Shown here one piece after another: positions 1 to 8,638 of a stretch of 23,881 nucleotides of DNA. Under the pieces are notes generated by a model. That model was given only the letters and a program-made list of their open reading frames with translations. It did no database searches and was not told the DNA's origin. The stretch's first letter is position 1. Every line of letters begins with the position of its first letter. The translations under genes and the position numbers were made by a program. Source of the DNA: Rhodospirillaceae bacterium CCH5-H10 (GTDB lineage: Bacteria > Pseudomonadota > Alphaproteobacteria > Reyranellales > Reyranellaceae); NCBI GenBank assembly GCA_001557035.1, contig LSKJ01000150.1:1-23881 (forward strand), written 5' to 3'.

Positions 1-610
1 CGATCGAGTTCATGCTGTCGACCAGCACGCCGTCGACGTAGCCGGCCAGCGCCGCGATATCGGCATAGACGGTTCCCGTCGTGCCGACATACGACGCCGT
101 ATCGGTGCCTTCACCGCCCCAGAGCTGGTTTGGTGCAGCACCTGTCGCACCGCCGATCAGCATGTCGTCGCCCGCCTGGCCATACAGGTAATCGGTCCCG
201 TCACCGCCGCTGAGCATGTTCTGGCCTGAGTTGCCGATCAGCGTGTCATTGCCCGACCCGCCCTGCACCCGCTCGATGTTGCGGATTGTGTCCTCGGCGA
301 CGCCATTTACCATCACGATGGCATTGGTTGCCCCGTTCAGCGTCACCGACACCGCGGCTGTCTTGTCGGAATAGTCCGCCATGTCGCCAGTCCCGGCACC
401 GCCATCAAGCGTGTCGTCGCCGGCGCCCCCGCGCAGCGTATCGTCGCCCGCATCGCCGTAGAGGATGTCGTTGCCCTCGTCGCCGTTCAGTTCATCGTCG
501 CCGGCGAGGCCGCGGACGATGTCATTGCCGCCTCTGGCAAATACGGCGTTCTTCCCGGCGTCGCCGACCAGAGTTTCGCCGGCGGAGGTGCCCCTGATGA
601 GGGTGAAATA
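1..610 (-). repeat. RTX (hemolysin-type calcium-binding) repeats, truncated by the window edge
   Basis: Two runs of glycine/aspartate nonapeptides are visible. One at about 390-530 includes LNGDEGNDILYGDAGDDTL and GGAGDDTLDGG. One at about 130-270 includes GGSGNDTLIGNSGQNML and GQAGDDMLIGG. A non-repeat spacer lies between them. Such repeats bind Ca2+ after export through a type I secretion channel. The end of the protein and its secretion signal are outside the window. Confidence 0.9.
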
Positions 611-3600
611 GTCGGGAGTCGTATCCACCACCAGGCCGGTGCTGGCTCCAGGGGCCGCAGCGATGCCGTCGATGGTGAAGGTGCCCGGCGCGGTGGAAAG
701 GTTCAGCAGCGTGACGACCTCGCCGCCGCTGCTCGTGGCGACCAGGTCGGGCCGGCCATCGCCATTCACGTCCACCGCCGAGAGCGCCACCAGGTTGCCG
801 ATGCCGGTAACGCTGGTGGTGCGAAGGATCGTGGGCGCGCCGAAGCCGCCGGCGCCATCGCCCCGCAGCACGTTGATCTCGCCGAACGCGTCGGAGGAGG
901 CGAGGTCGAGCATGCCGTCGCCGTCCAGGTCGGCCACCGCGACGGCCAGGGCGCCGAGACCGGCGGCATAGTTCGTGGCGGACCCAAATCCGCCGAAGCC
1001 GTTGCCGAGCAGGACCGAGACGTCGTGGCTCAGATAGTTGGCGACGACGAGGTCCGGCCGGCCGTCGCGGTTCACGTCGGCCGCCACCACCGCGCGCGGA
1101 GCTTGCCCCGCGCTGTAGATGAAGGCGCTTTCGAAGTAGCTGACGAAGGGCCCGAACCCGCTGCCGCCATTGCCGAGCCGGACCGACACCCCGCCGGTAT
1201 CGAAGTCGCCATTGGAGGAGTCGCCCATGAAGGAGGCGATGAGGTCGAGCCGGCCGTCGCCGTTCACGTCGGCGGTGGCGAGGCCGTTGATGCCGAAGCC
1301 CATTTCGTAGCTGCTGGGCGCGCCGAAGCCGCCAGCGCCGTCGCCGAGCATCAGCCTCACCGCGGTGACGCCAGCCACGAGGAGGTCGGCATTGCCGTCC
1401 CCGTTCACGTCCGCGACCGCAACGTCCTCGGGAGGCAAGCCGCTCGTATCGTGCCGGATGGAGGTGGCCGGCGCGAACGCACCGGCGCCCGTGCCGAGGA
1501 GCAGTGACACCGTGGCTGCGCCCTGATCCGCGACGATCAGGTCCAGCCTGCCGTCCCGGTTCACGTCTGCCGCCACGACCGTCCCACCGGACGCGTTCCC
1601 GATCACGGGCGACCCGTCGTGCGGGCCCAGGTCATGGGCCGTGGCGGGGCCGAACCCGCCCGAGGTGCCGAGCATCACCGACACCTTGTAGGAACCGTCC
1701 ATCGTGACGATCGCGTCGGGCCTGCCATCCCCGTTCACGTCCGCGACCGTGCTGCCGGTCGCGTTGCCGAGATCGGTCGCGGCGCCTACCGGCGCCCCGA
1801 AGGACAGGCTGCCCGGCACCGAGACGCCCGCGCCGTTGAGGGTGAGCCCGGTTACGGTGAGGTCGGCGGTGTTCTGCCCCGCCAGCACCGTGTGGTGGAA
1901 GACGAGGCTCGTCGCGGTGGAGGCGGCGGCGTCGTAGGTGGCGATGCCGCCGTCGTTGAGCGTCAGCACCGGGGTGCCGGACACGGTCACTCCTCCGGTG
2001 AGCGCAACAGTGAACGAGACCGTGCTCCCGGCGCCGAGCGGTCCGGAGACCGAGGGTGTCGCCTCAATGTCGAGGACCGTCACGGCCGGCGCCGATACGG
2101 CGAGGATGCCGGCGGGGTTCACCACGGCGCCGCCGAGGTTCGCCGCCTGGCCGCGCAAATCCGTAACCGCGGCGCCGTTCAGGTTGACCGCGGTGACGGC
2201 GAGGTCCGGCGTGGCCTGGCCGGTGGCGACGGTGGTGGTGAAGACGAGCGTGTCGGTGCCGGAACCCGAGCTGTAGGTGGCCAAGCCGCCGTTGCTGAGG
2301 GTGAGGGTGGGAACGCCGCGGGTGACGGCGACGATCTTGTCCAGAACCACCTCGAGTGTAATGACGGCCCCGGCGCCGAGGGTGCCGTCGGCCTGGCTCG
2401 CGGTCAGCGACACCACGCGCGGCGGCGTGGTGACGATGGAGAGTCCAGGGAAGCTGGCCGGGGCGCCGGAAAGATCGGCGTCATTGCCCGCGGCGTCGCG
2501 GATGGTCGTGCCGGCCGGGAGTGAAACGCCGGTGACGGCGAGGGCGGTGGCGTCTTTGCCGACGGCGACGGTGGTGCGGAACTGCAGGCTGGCGGTGCCG
2601 GAGCCGCCGACATAGGTGGCCGTGGCGCCGTTGTTCAGAGTCATCACCGGGGCGCCGGTGACGATGAGCGGCTCGTCGCCGGTGAGGGTGATCGTGATGG
2701 ACTGGCCGGCGTCGTAGACGCCCCGGCCGGGATTCGCGGTGTGGGAGACGATGTGCGGCGCCGTGGTATCCACCACGAGGCCTGTCTGGCTTCCGGCGGC
2801 GCCGGCGGCACCGTCGGGGTCGAAGACGTTCGGCGCGAGGGTCTCGTTCAGCAGCACGAAGACGTTTCCGGAGTACCAGTCCGTCCCGACGAAGTCAGGC
2901 CGGCCATCGCCGTTCAGGTCCCCGGCGGCGACGCTGCCCAGCCGCTGAATGTCCCCGGACGCGGCCACGAAGCTGACGGGGGCGGCGAACCCGCCGCTGC
3001 CGTTCCCGAGGAAGATCTGCAGGTCGCCACCGCGCGTGTTCGACACGACTAGGTCGAGCTTGCCGTCGCCGTTCACGTCCGTCGCCGCGAGGTCGGTGGG
3101 CTCGATACCTGTCGCGAGGCTGGCGACGGGCCCGAAGCCACGGCTGCCATCGGCCAGCGCGAAGGAGAGCGTGTCGTCGTTGTAGTCCACGGTCGCGAGG
3201 TCGAGCCTGCCATCCCCGTTCAGGTCCGCGACGACCACCTGCTCAGGCCATTTGTTGCTGCCGGTGAAAACGGTGGTCGCGGGGCCCAGACCGCCATTGC
3301 CGTCGCCGTACAGGACTTCCACGCCGCCGAGCACGCCCGAGGCGACGCCACTGGCGACCACATCGAGATGGCCGTCGCCGTCCATGTCGGCCACTTCGAC
3401 GGAAGTGGCCGACATCCCCGCGGCGAAGGGCGTCGCCACGCCGAACCCGCCGTTGCCGTCACCGTACATGACGACGACGGCGTGGCCGGTCCCGGAGTAG
3501 GAACTCCCGGCGCCGGCCACGATGTCGGGCGCGCCATCCCGGTTCAGGTCGGCGACGGTCAGGGAATTCGCCGAGAACGTGTACTCCCCGGAGTCCGTAT

Positions 3601-6600
3601 TCCGCGTATCAATGAATGTAGGGACGCCGAGGTTGCCATCGCCGTCGCCCAGCGACACGAAGATCCCGCCGGTGTTCCGCGACGGAACGACGACGTCCGC
3701 ATTGCCGTCCCGGTTCACGTCCACGACGACGGCGGGCCCGGAAGCCACGAAGATCGTCCCTCCCGCGTGCTCCGGCCTGTAGGTGATCGGCGAGAGGAAG
3801 CCGCCGCCGCCATCGCCCAGCAGGATGGTCAGCGCGCCGTAGTTCGAGACCACGATGTCGGGGATGCCGTCCGCGTCGACGTCGGCGATCGTCGTGCTGT
3901 CCGAGGGATTGGGAAATTGGCCATAGTGGTAGACCGATGGCGTCGACATCGATAGCGGCGTGTCGGGAACGGCGACGGTGGCGCCGTTCAGGACAAGGGC
4001 CTCGACGGTGAGGTTCGACGCATTCTGCCCCGCGGCCACCGTGTGGTGGAACACGAGCGTGGTGGCGGTCGAGGCGGCGGCGTCGTAGGTGGCCGTGCCG
4101 CCGTCGCTGAGCGCGAGCGTCGGCGCGCCGTCCGTCGTCGTGACGACGATGGCGCGGTCCACCGTGGCGGTGAAGGTCACCACGTCCCCGACCCCGAGCG
4201 GCCCCGTCTCGGAGGCCGTCGCCGCGAACGCCGTGACGGTGACGGCCCCGGCGTCGATGACGAGCGTACCGGCGGGGTTGCCCACGGCGCCCGCGAGGCC
4301 CGCTTCCCGCCCGGCCCCGTCGGCGATCACGGCGCCGTCGAGGTTGATCGCCGTGACGGAGAGGTCCGGCGAGGTCTGGCCGGGGGCGACCACGCTGGTG
4401 AAGACCAGCCTGTCCGTGCCGGAGCCGGAGACGTAGGTAGCGACGGAGCCGTCGTCCAGCGTCAGGTACGGCGTGCCGCCCGACACAGTGACGTTCTTGC
4501 TCATCACCAGGGTCAGCGTGACCACGGCGCCGGCGCCCAAGACCGCGTCGCCGGGGGTCGCGACCAGGGCCTCTACGAACGGGAAGGACGTGTTCACGCT
4601 GACGGCGTCGAAGGTTTCCGTGGCCGAGGCGAGATAGGCGTCCGGGGCGCTGGCCGTGGCGGCGCGGATGGACGCGCCGTCGGGCAGGGTCACGCCGGTG
4701 ACGGCGAGCACGGCGGCATTCTGCCCGGCCGCGACCGTGGTGCTGAACACCAGGGTCGTGGTTCCGTCGCCGCCGACATAGGTGGCGGTGCCGCCGTCGT
4801 TCAGCTGCAACACCGGGCTGCCCAGCACGCTCACCGCCTCGCTCATGGTCAGCGTGAAGGTGATGACCTGGCCGACGTCGAAGGAGCCGAAGCCGGGGAT
4901 GGTGGCGATGTCGACGACGACCGGGGTCGTGGTGTCGATGTTCAGTCCGGTGAAAGTGGCGCTGGCGCCGGTCAGGATCGCATCGTTGCCGGCGGCGTCG
5001 CGGATGGTGCTGTCAGTCACGCCGACGCCGGTGACGGCGAGGTTGGCGGTGTCCTGCCCGGCGCCGATGGTGTAGCGGAACAGGAGGTCGGCGCTCCCGG
5101 AACCCGACACGTAGGTGGCGGTGCCGCCGTTGTTCAGCTCCAGGGTCGGCGTGCCGGTGACGAAGAGCTTCTCGTTGCCGGTGATCGTGATGGTGATGAC
5201 CTGGCCGGTGCCGAACCGTCCGCTGTCGGGCGTGGCTTGGTCGTCCACCGCGACCGTGGGGCGCGTCGTGTCCACGACGACACCGCCGATCGTCCCCGGC
5301 GCCTCGGCCAGGGAGACGTTGTTGCCGTTGACGTCGACGATGCGCGCGCCGGTGGGAAGCGTCAGGCCGGTCACGCCGAGGTTGGTCGCGTTCTGCCCGG
5401 CGGCGACGGTGGTGGTGAACACCAGGGTGTCCGTGTTGGTACCGCCGACGTAGGTGGCGGTCCCACCGCTGTTCAGTGTGAGCTGCGGCACGCCGTTGAC
5501 GATCACGGACTCGCTGAAGACGATGCGGATCTCGAGGGTGGCGCCGGCGCCGAAGCTGCCAGCGGCGGCGGCGCGGCCGATGACGCTAGGCACCCCTCCG
5601 TCGATCACGAAGCCGGTGACGGTGCCGGCATTGAGAACGATGCTCGGCAGGAGCATGCTCTCTTCTCGATCGGAGGTGTTCCTGAAGACGGACACGGTGT
5701 CGTCGTTTGCGTTGGTGACGACGATGTCGGCCAGGCCGTCCTTGTTGAAGTCCGCGACGGCAACGTCTGTGGGGCGGCCGCCGACGACCCAAGTCGCGGG
5801 CACGGCGAAGCTGCCGTTGCCGCGGCCCTCGAGGACGGATACGCCGTCGTCACCGACGACGACGAGATCCATCGTGCCGTCGCCGCTCACGTCGCCCGCT
5901 GCGACGGCGAGCGGGTTGTTCCCGGCGTTGGAGACAATGCCGGGCGCAAAGCCGCCGTTGCCATCGCCGAGCAGCACCGACACGGTGTCGTCGCCGCTGT
6001 TCGTGATGACGAGGTCGATGTCGTCGTCCCCGTTAACGTCCACGGCCATCACGTCCGTCGGTGACGCGCCGACGCGGAGGGTCCCGCCATTGCCGAACCC
6101 GCCGAGGCCGTCGTTCAGCAGCACCGAGACCGAGTTTCCGTTCTGGTTGACGACGAAGACGTCGAGATCACCGTCCCCGTCGATGTCGGCCGCGGCGGAG
6201 GCGACGGGCGAGGACCCGACGCCGTAGGTGACGCTGTCATCGAAATTGAAGTGTCCGTCGCCGGACAGCACCGACACCTTACGGTTGCTTATGGTGATGA
6301 CCAGGTCGAGGTTGCCGTCGCCGTCGAGATCCGCGGCGGTAACCGAGACGGGCCCCGCCCCCGTCGGGTCGCTGGGCAGGGTTTCGAAGTAACCGTTACC
6401 CTCGCCGTCGAGGACCGTCACCGTGTTCGCCAGAAGGTTGGTGACGGCGATATCGAGCTTGCCGTTGTTGTTGAAGTCGCCGATGGCGAGGGAGCTGGGT
6501 CGGGTCCCGGCGTCATAGTCCGTGGCGTCGGTGAAGCCGAAGTTGCCGGTCACCGAGCTGCCTGTAGGGCGGGTGCCCAGCAGAACCGAGACGGAGTCGC

Positions 6601-6994
6601 TGCCGTCGTTCGCGGTGACGAGATCGAGCTTGCCGTCGCCGTTGACGTCGGCCACGGCGATGTCCCTCGGCGCGTCGCCGGTGCCGTATTGCTTCGGGCC
6701 GTCGAGGAAGAGCTTCGCTTCCCCGATGATCGAGCCGCCGTTGGTGGTCATGGCGATGACCGTGAGGTTGGACGACGTTTCCTGCAGCCCCACCGTGTAG
6801 CGGAACACCATCGACGTCGGGGTGGACAGCGCCGCGACGTAGAAGGCGATCCCGCCATCGGAGGTGATGAGCGTCGGGATGCCCTCCACGACGACGGGGC
6901 GATTGGTCGTGGCGGTGAACGTCACCGACTGGCCGACCGTGAGGACCCCGGGCGCCGAGGCGAACGAGCTGAGCGAGACGACACGAACGGTCAT
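1..6994 (-). CDS. Giant FG-GAP/VCBS beta-propeller, Ig-like and RTX repeat protein (C-terminus off the window)
   Basis: This is one minus-strand frame from ATG at 6994 to the left edge, at least 2331 codons; I spot-checked it at about ten places and found no stop. The start begins M-T-V-R-V-V-S-L, with GGAAAG nine bases upstream; an in-frame TTG lies 16 codons earlier, just after a TAA. No signal peptide is visible. Order (approximate residues): Ig-like module 1-95; seven FG-GAP repeats 102-436 (e.g. DVNGDGKLDLV); five Ig-like modules 465-1007; seven FG-GAP repeats 1022-1366; three Ig-like modules 1409-1735; seven FG-GAP repeats 1735-2102; RTX repeats (GGAGDDTLDGG type) from 2129 to the edge. 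FG-GAP/VCBS loops bind calcium and build integrin-like propellers; RTX C-termini usually mean type I secretion. I infer a large calcium-dependent extracellular adhesin or matrix protein. The ligand is unknown, and no T1SS genes are in view. Confidence 0.93.
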   Translation of the reverse strand, partial: MTVRVVSLSSFASAPGVLTVGQSVTFTATTNRPVVVEGIPTLITSDGGIAFYVAALSTPTSMVFRYTVGLQETSSNLTVIAMTTNGGSIIGEAKLFLDGPKQYGTGDAPRDIAVADVNGDGKLDLVTANDGSDSVSVLLGTRPTGSSVTGNFGFTDATDYDAGTRPSSLAIGDFNNNGKLDIAVTNLLANTVTVLDGEGNGYFETLPSDPTGAGPVSVTAADLDGDGNLDLVITISNRKVSVLSGDGHFNFDDSVTYGVGSSPVASAAADIDGDGDLDVFVVNQNGNSVSVLLNDGLGGFGNGGTLRVGASPTDVMAVDVNGDDDIDLVITNSGDDTVSVLLGDGNGGFAPGIVSNAGNNPLAVAAGDVSGDGTMDLVVVGDDGVSVLEGRGNGSFAVPATWVVGGRPTDVAVADFNKDGLADIVVTNANDDTVSVFRNTSDREESMLLPSIVLNAGTVTGFVIDGGVPSVIGRAAAAGSFGAGATLEIRIVFSESVIVNGVPQLTLNSGGTATYVGGTNTDTLVFTTTVAAGQNATNLGVTGLTLPTGARIVDVNGNNVSLAEAPGTIGGVVVDTTRPTVAVDDQATPDSGRFGTGQVITITITGNEKLFVTGTPTLELNNGGTATYVSGSGSADLLFRYTIGAGQDTANLAVTGVGVTDSTIRDAAGNDAILTGASATFTGLNIDTTTPVVVDIATIPGFGSFDVGQVITFTLTMSEAVSVLGSPVLQLNDGGTATYVGGDGTTTLVFSTTVAAGQNAAVLAVTGVTLPDGASIRAATASAPDAYLASATETFDAVSVNTSFPFVEALVATPGDAVLGAGAVVTLTLVMSKNVTVSGGTPYLTLDDGSVATYVSGSGTDRLVFTSVVAPGQTSPDLSVTAINLDGAVIADGAGREAGLAGAVGNPAGTLVIDAGAVTVTAFAATASETGPLGVGDVVTFTATVDRAIVVTTTDGAPTLALSDGGTATYDAAASTATTLVFHHTVAAGQNASNLTVEALVLNGATVAVPDTPLSMSTPSVYHYGQFPNPSDSTTIADVDADGIPDIVVSNYGALTILLGDGGGGFLSPITYRPEHAGGTIFVASGPAVVVDVNRDGNADVVVPSRNTGGIFVSLGDGDGNLGVPTFIDTRNTDSGEYTFSANSLTVADLNRDGAPDIVAGAGSSYSGTGHAVVVMYGDGNGGFGVATPFAAGMSATSVEVADMDGDGHLDVVASGVASGVLGGVEVLYGDGNGGLGPATTVFTGSNKWPEQVVVADLNGDGRLDLATVDYNDDTLSFALADGSRGFGPVASLATGIEPTDLAATDVNGDGKLDLVVSNTRGGDLQIFLGNGSGGFAAPVSFVAASGDIQRLGSVAAGDLNGDGRPDFVGTDWYSGNVFVLLNETLAPNVFDPDGAAGAAGSQTGLVVDTTAPHIVSHTANPGRGVYDAGQSITITLTGDEPLIVTGAPVMTLNNGATATYVGGSGTASLQFRTTVAVGKDATALAVTGVSLPAGTTIRDAAGNDADLSGAPASFPGLSIVTTPPRVVSLTASQADGTLGAGAVITLEVVLDKIVAVTRGVPTLTLSNGGLATYSSGSGTDTLVFTTTVATGQATPDLAVTAVNLNGAAVTDLRGQAANLGGAVVNPAGILAVSAPAVTVLDIEATPSVSGPLGAGSTVSFTVALTGGVTVSGTPVLTLNDGGIATYDAAASTATSLVFHHTVLAGQNTADLTVTGLTLNGAGVSVPGSLSFGAPVGAATDLGNATGSTVADVNGDGRPDAIVTMDGSYKVSVMLGTSGGFGPATAHDLGPHDGSPVIGNASGGTVVAADVNRDGRLDLIVADQGAATVSLLLGTGAGAFAPATSIRHDTSGLPPEDVAVADVNGDGNADLLVAGVTAVRLMLGDGAGGFGAPSSYEMGFGINGLATADVNGDGRLDLIASFMGDSSNGDFDTGGVSVRLGNGGSGFGPFVSYFESAFIYSAGQAPRAVVAADVNRDGRPDLVVANYLSHDVSVLLGNGFGGFGSATNYAAGLGALAVAVADLDGDGMLDLASSDAFGEINVLRGDGAGGFGAPTILRTTSVTGIGNLVALSAVDVNGDGRPDLVATSSGGEVVTLLNLSTAPGTFTIDGIAAAPGASTGLVVDTTPDYFTLIRGTSAGETLVGDAGKNAVFARGGNDIVRGLAGDDELNGDEGNDILYGDAGDDTLRGGAGDDTLDGGAGTGDMADYSDKTAAVSVTLNGATNAIVMVNGVAEDTIRNIERVQGGSGNDTLIGNSGQNMLSGGDGTDYLYGQAGDDMLIGGATGAAPNQLWGGEGTDTASYVGTTGTVYADIAALAGYVDGVLVDSMNSI
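690..1790 (-). repeat. FG-GAP/VCBS block 3: seven repeats
   Basis: Seven loops lie near 1745, 1570, 1415, 1275, 1085, 930 and 780. They include VADVNGDGRPDAIVT, AADVNRDGRPDLVVAN and VDVNGDGRPDLVATS. This is the third block with exactly seven repeats and lies directly before the RTX region. Confidence 0.85.
1800..2770 (-). repeat. Three tandem Ig-like modules
   Basis: The D-G-G/N-x-A-T-Y signature occurs near 2614, 2275 and 1936, with an exact 339-base (113-residue) period. The repeats are close relatives of the five-module array but differ at many codons, so this is not a recent duplication. Confidence 0.85.
2900..3930 (-). repeat. FG-GAP/VCBS block 2: seven repeats
   Basis: Seven calcium-loop motifs are read near 3885, 3725, 3555, 3395, 3230, 3080 and 2930, for example VADLNGDGRLDLATVD and ATDVNGDGKLDLVVSN. 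The count and spacing match block 1. Between loops the sequence follows the usual V-x-x-G-D-G-x-G-G-F pattern of a propeller blade. Confidence 0.85.
3975..5600 (-). repeat. Five tandem Ig-like modules (about 113 residues each)
   Basis: The D-G-G-x-A-T-Y signature recurs near 5452, 5113, 4780, 4435 and 4087, a period of 333-348 bases. Each unit has a T-L-x-L-N-D-G-G strand, a L-V-F-x-T-V-x-x-G-Q segment and a D-L-x-V-T turn. Modules of this kind are common in long bacterial adhesin-like proteins; I infer a stalk or spacer role. Confidence 0.85.
5690..6690 (-). repeat. FG-GAP/VCBS block 1: seven repeats
   Basis: Seven D-x-(N/D)-x-D-G-x-x-D-(L/I)-type calcium loops are read at about 6650, 6470, 6325, 6180, 6035, 5885 and 5745, spaced about 140-175 bases. 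Examples are VADVNGDGKLDLVTAN and IGDFNNNGKLDIAVTN. Seven such repeats are what a closed integrin-alpha-like propeller needs. Confidence 0.85.
6720..6994 (-). repeat. N-terminal Ig-like module of the giant protein
   Basis: Residues 1-90 carry the same signature as the eight internal modules: a G-x-P-T-L strand, then D-G-G-x-A-x-Y, then a V-F-x-Y-T-V-G strand. This copy is the most divergent of the nine. It sits alone before the first propeller and probably caps the N-terminus. Confidence 0.75.
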
Positions 6995-7629
6995 GGCGAC
7001 GTGCTTTCCAAGTGGCGTGTGGGACAGGCGCGCCGCCAACTCTTAGAAGCCGCCAGGACATTTTTTGTTCGCACAGGTAATTGCGACATGCAACTTGCGC
7101 AGCTCGCAAGTGAACGAAATGCTCATAGTTGCTTGCTTCAAACGCGAGACGTGGTCCGTTAGCTGACGAAAAGGATCGGCTCGATCCGATCGGCGAAAGC
7201 GCAAGGCGAATTCGTTGAGCAGTTGCAGGTGCGTTATAGAGATGTCGCTCATCGCAATGGTGGAACGGCCGATAGCATGAAAGCGTAGCGGCTCGAGTTC
7301 TATCGGCTCTGGATCAACGATCCGGCCTTGGCGAGTGCTCCGTTCGGTATCAGACGGCCAAGCCTGCGGCGATCGGGCGAAAGTTCCGTCGCGGCGAAGC
7401 GATAGCCCCCGTTCCCATCTGCCTACACCAGTTCCCGTCAGGCGCGCCTCCGAGCCAGCATCTTCAGCTTGTTCGCGTTGAGCGGTTCGCCAAAGGCCGG
7501 AGAGCGGCGCCCTTCTTCTACGTCGTCCGGTGCATCTCCAGCCTGTCGTTCCAACAGCGGACCGTGTGTCGCGCAGGGCGGCCAGTGCGCCCTCATAACG
7601 ATCGTGCTGGGAGTATTCATTCTTCACCA
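6995..7629. other. Spacer upstream of the giant gene; only weak short ORFs
   Basis: No recognised gene lies here. A 69-codon minus ORF (7252 to 7043) ends just before the giant gene but lacks a clear ribosome site and contains an unusual Cys/Lys-rich tail (CANKKCPGGF). Another minus ORF of 60 codons (7620 to 7438) matches nothing I know. The promoter of the giant gene is expected somewhere in 7000-7250, but I cannot point to convincing -35/-10 boxes. Confidence 0.4.
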
Positions 7630-7773
7630 TCAGCAAACGAGCTTGCGGGCCGACCGGATTAGCGCGGTCACTCTCCGGCGGCGCTCGATAGCTTCGGCAG
7701 TGTACCGCCCATGCTTGCGGGCAATCTGATTACCCTTTGGCGCGCCGGGGACAGGCCACCGTGCATTCGGCAT
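7630..7773 (-). CDS. Small conserved protein with a GAPKGN-KHGRYTAEAI motif (possible remnant)
   Basis: From ATG at 7773 the frame gives 47 residues with the run GAPKGNQIARKHGRYTAEAI followed by a basic helix ending in A-R-K-L-V-C. I recognise this motif from small uncharacterised alphaproteobacterial proteins; its function is not known. The same frame stays open upstream to a GTG at 7995. It passes MGGSQSDDWNN (7866), which looks like the N-terminus of a different, usually longer protein of such genomes. The two may have been joined by an internal deletion. The neighbourhood is degraded, so this may no longer be functional. Confidence 0.45.
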   Translation of the reverse strand: MPNARWPVPGAPKGNQIARKHGRYTAEAIERRRRVTALIRSARKLVC

Positions 7774-8040
7774 CGGCCGTTCGGCATCGCCGCTGCCTGT
7801 CACGCGTTCCGCCGCCGTGTCGGTGACGATGCGGTTGTTCCAGTCGTCCGACTGCGATCCGCCCATGCGCTTGAATTTCCCGCGCAATTGGGCCGGGTCC
7901 CCGACAGCGATGCGAACCGGAGGCTCCGGCTTCCCATGGATTTCTTTGGTCGCCACCGGATGCCAGCGCCTGGAAAATCGAACAAAACAGGGCACGTCCG
8001 GGTTTTACCGGACGGCCTTGGATCTCGAATTTTAGGAAGG

Positions 8041-8061
8041 TGGTGCCCCGAGACGGAATCG
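8041..8061 (-). repeat. tRNA-like 3' end fragment, probable old attachment site
   Basis: On the minus strand this reads CGATTCCGTCTCGGGGCACC plus A. That is the usual end of a tRNA or tmRNA: T-arm 3' half, the acceptor strand TCGGGGC, a discriminator A and CCA. No matching 5' half or anticodon arm lies upstream, so it is only a fragment. Such fragments are left at one edge of islands that integrate into tRNA genes. I infer an att remnant; the partner copy is not in the window. Confidence 0.5.
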
Positions 8062-8414
8062 GCATTCCTTCTAAATAGTTGAAGTAACGTGTTTTTTTGC
8101 AAGTGCGATTTTTGATGTACCCACCAATGTACCCAGCGCTTAGCAGCCATTCGGACAGTAGCGGTACTCGACTGCGGCGGGCACGCGTAGCGCCGGTGGA
8201 GTGGCCTCCCCTAGATTAGATCGCCGGGGGGTAGAGCTATGTTCGACGTCACTCATATCGGCGCACGAAGACTGATCAGGTCCAGCGTGTCCTAGACGGC
8301 AAGACCTACACTCGCGTCCTAGGAGGCGTGGCGCCGTAACAAATGACCTGAGCCAGGAGGGAGTCGGTCTGCTCCAGCTTCGCAATTTGAGACTGTTGCG
8401 GGAGCGCAACCAGC
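8062..8414. other. Degraded spacer without a supported gene
   Basis: Apart from the direct repeat, I see no convincing coding frame here. The open minus frame across it has no recognisable motif, an odd Arg/Ser/Trp-rich composition and no ribosome site. Confidence 0.4.
8115..8135. repeat. Short direct repeat ATGTACCCA x2 (12-base period)
   Basis: ATGTACCCA occurs at 8115-8123 and again at 8127-8135, separated by CCA. It lies about 55 bases from the tRNA-like 3' end. Recombinase arm-type sites often take this form next to an integrase, but no integrase gene is left here. Confidence 0.4.
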
Positions 8415-8577
8415 TTAGCCTGCTAACTTGAGCCGTAGCGTAAGCGCAAAGCCTGGGCCGACATTGATCGTGCCGAAGGACGGACTGTAGCTGCCACCGT
8501 CCCGCCATGCCGTGGCAGCCTGAATGGTGCTGACATCGCTGCGGCGGTACGCGAACCCAATCTGGACTGCCCTCGCG
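8415..8577 (-). pseudogene. C-terminal remnant of a beta-barrel-like protein
   Basis: A minus-strand frame beginning just after an in-frame TAG reads Y-A-R-A-V-Q-I-G-F-A-Y-R-R-S-D and continues through DGGSYSPSFGTINVGPGF to ALTLRLKLAG and a TAA at 8417-8415. Alternating hydrophobic residues and a strand ending near the C-terminus resemble the last strands of an outer-membrane beta-barrel. There is no start or N-terminal part, so I read it as the tail of a lost gene. I cannot name the family. Confidence 0.4.
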
Positions 8578-8638
8578 TATGGCTATGGCCAATGGGTCTA
8601 GGCTCTGATTTGCGAGCCAGGCTGGCTACTTGGCGCCT

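Noticed and set aside
4043..6064. Plus-strand ORF of 673 codons, and other long plus-strand ORFs at 1025-2524, 3368-3955 and 6251-7162
   Set aside because: They are antisense to the giant repeat gene. Their Val/Gly/Arg/Asp-rich, repetitive sequence is the mirror of the FG-GAP and Ig repeats in high-GC codons; none has a domain of its own.
1..6994. Regular DNA repetition that might suggest CRISPR or tandem satellite
   Set aside because: The periods (about 150 and 339 bases) match protein modules, all in one reading frame, with no identical short repeats or unique spacers.
8140..8592. Minus-strand ORF of 150 codons next to the ATPase
   Set aside because: Arg/Ser/Trp/Cys-rich sequence with no motif, overlapping the better-supported beta-barrel-like tail in another frame.
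8615..8627. Palindrome AGCCAG-G-CTGGCT after the ZntA-like gene as terminator
   Set aside because: The one-base centre cannot form a hairpin loop and no T-run follows.
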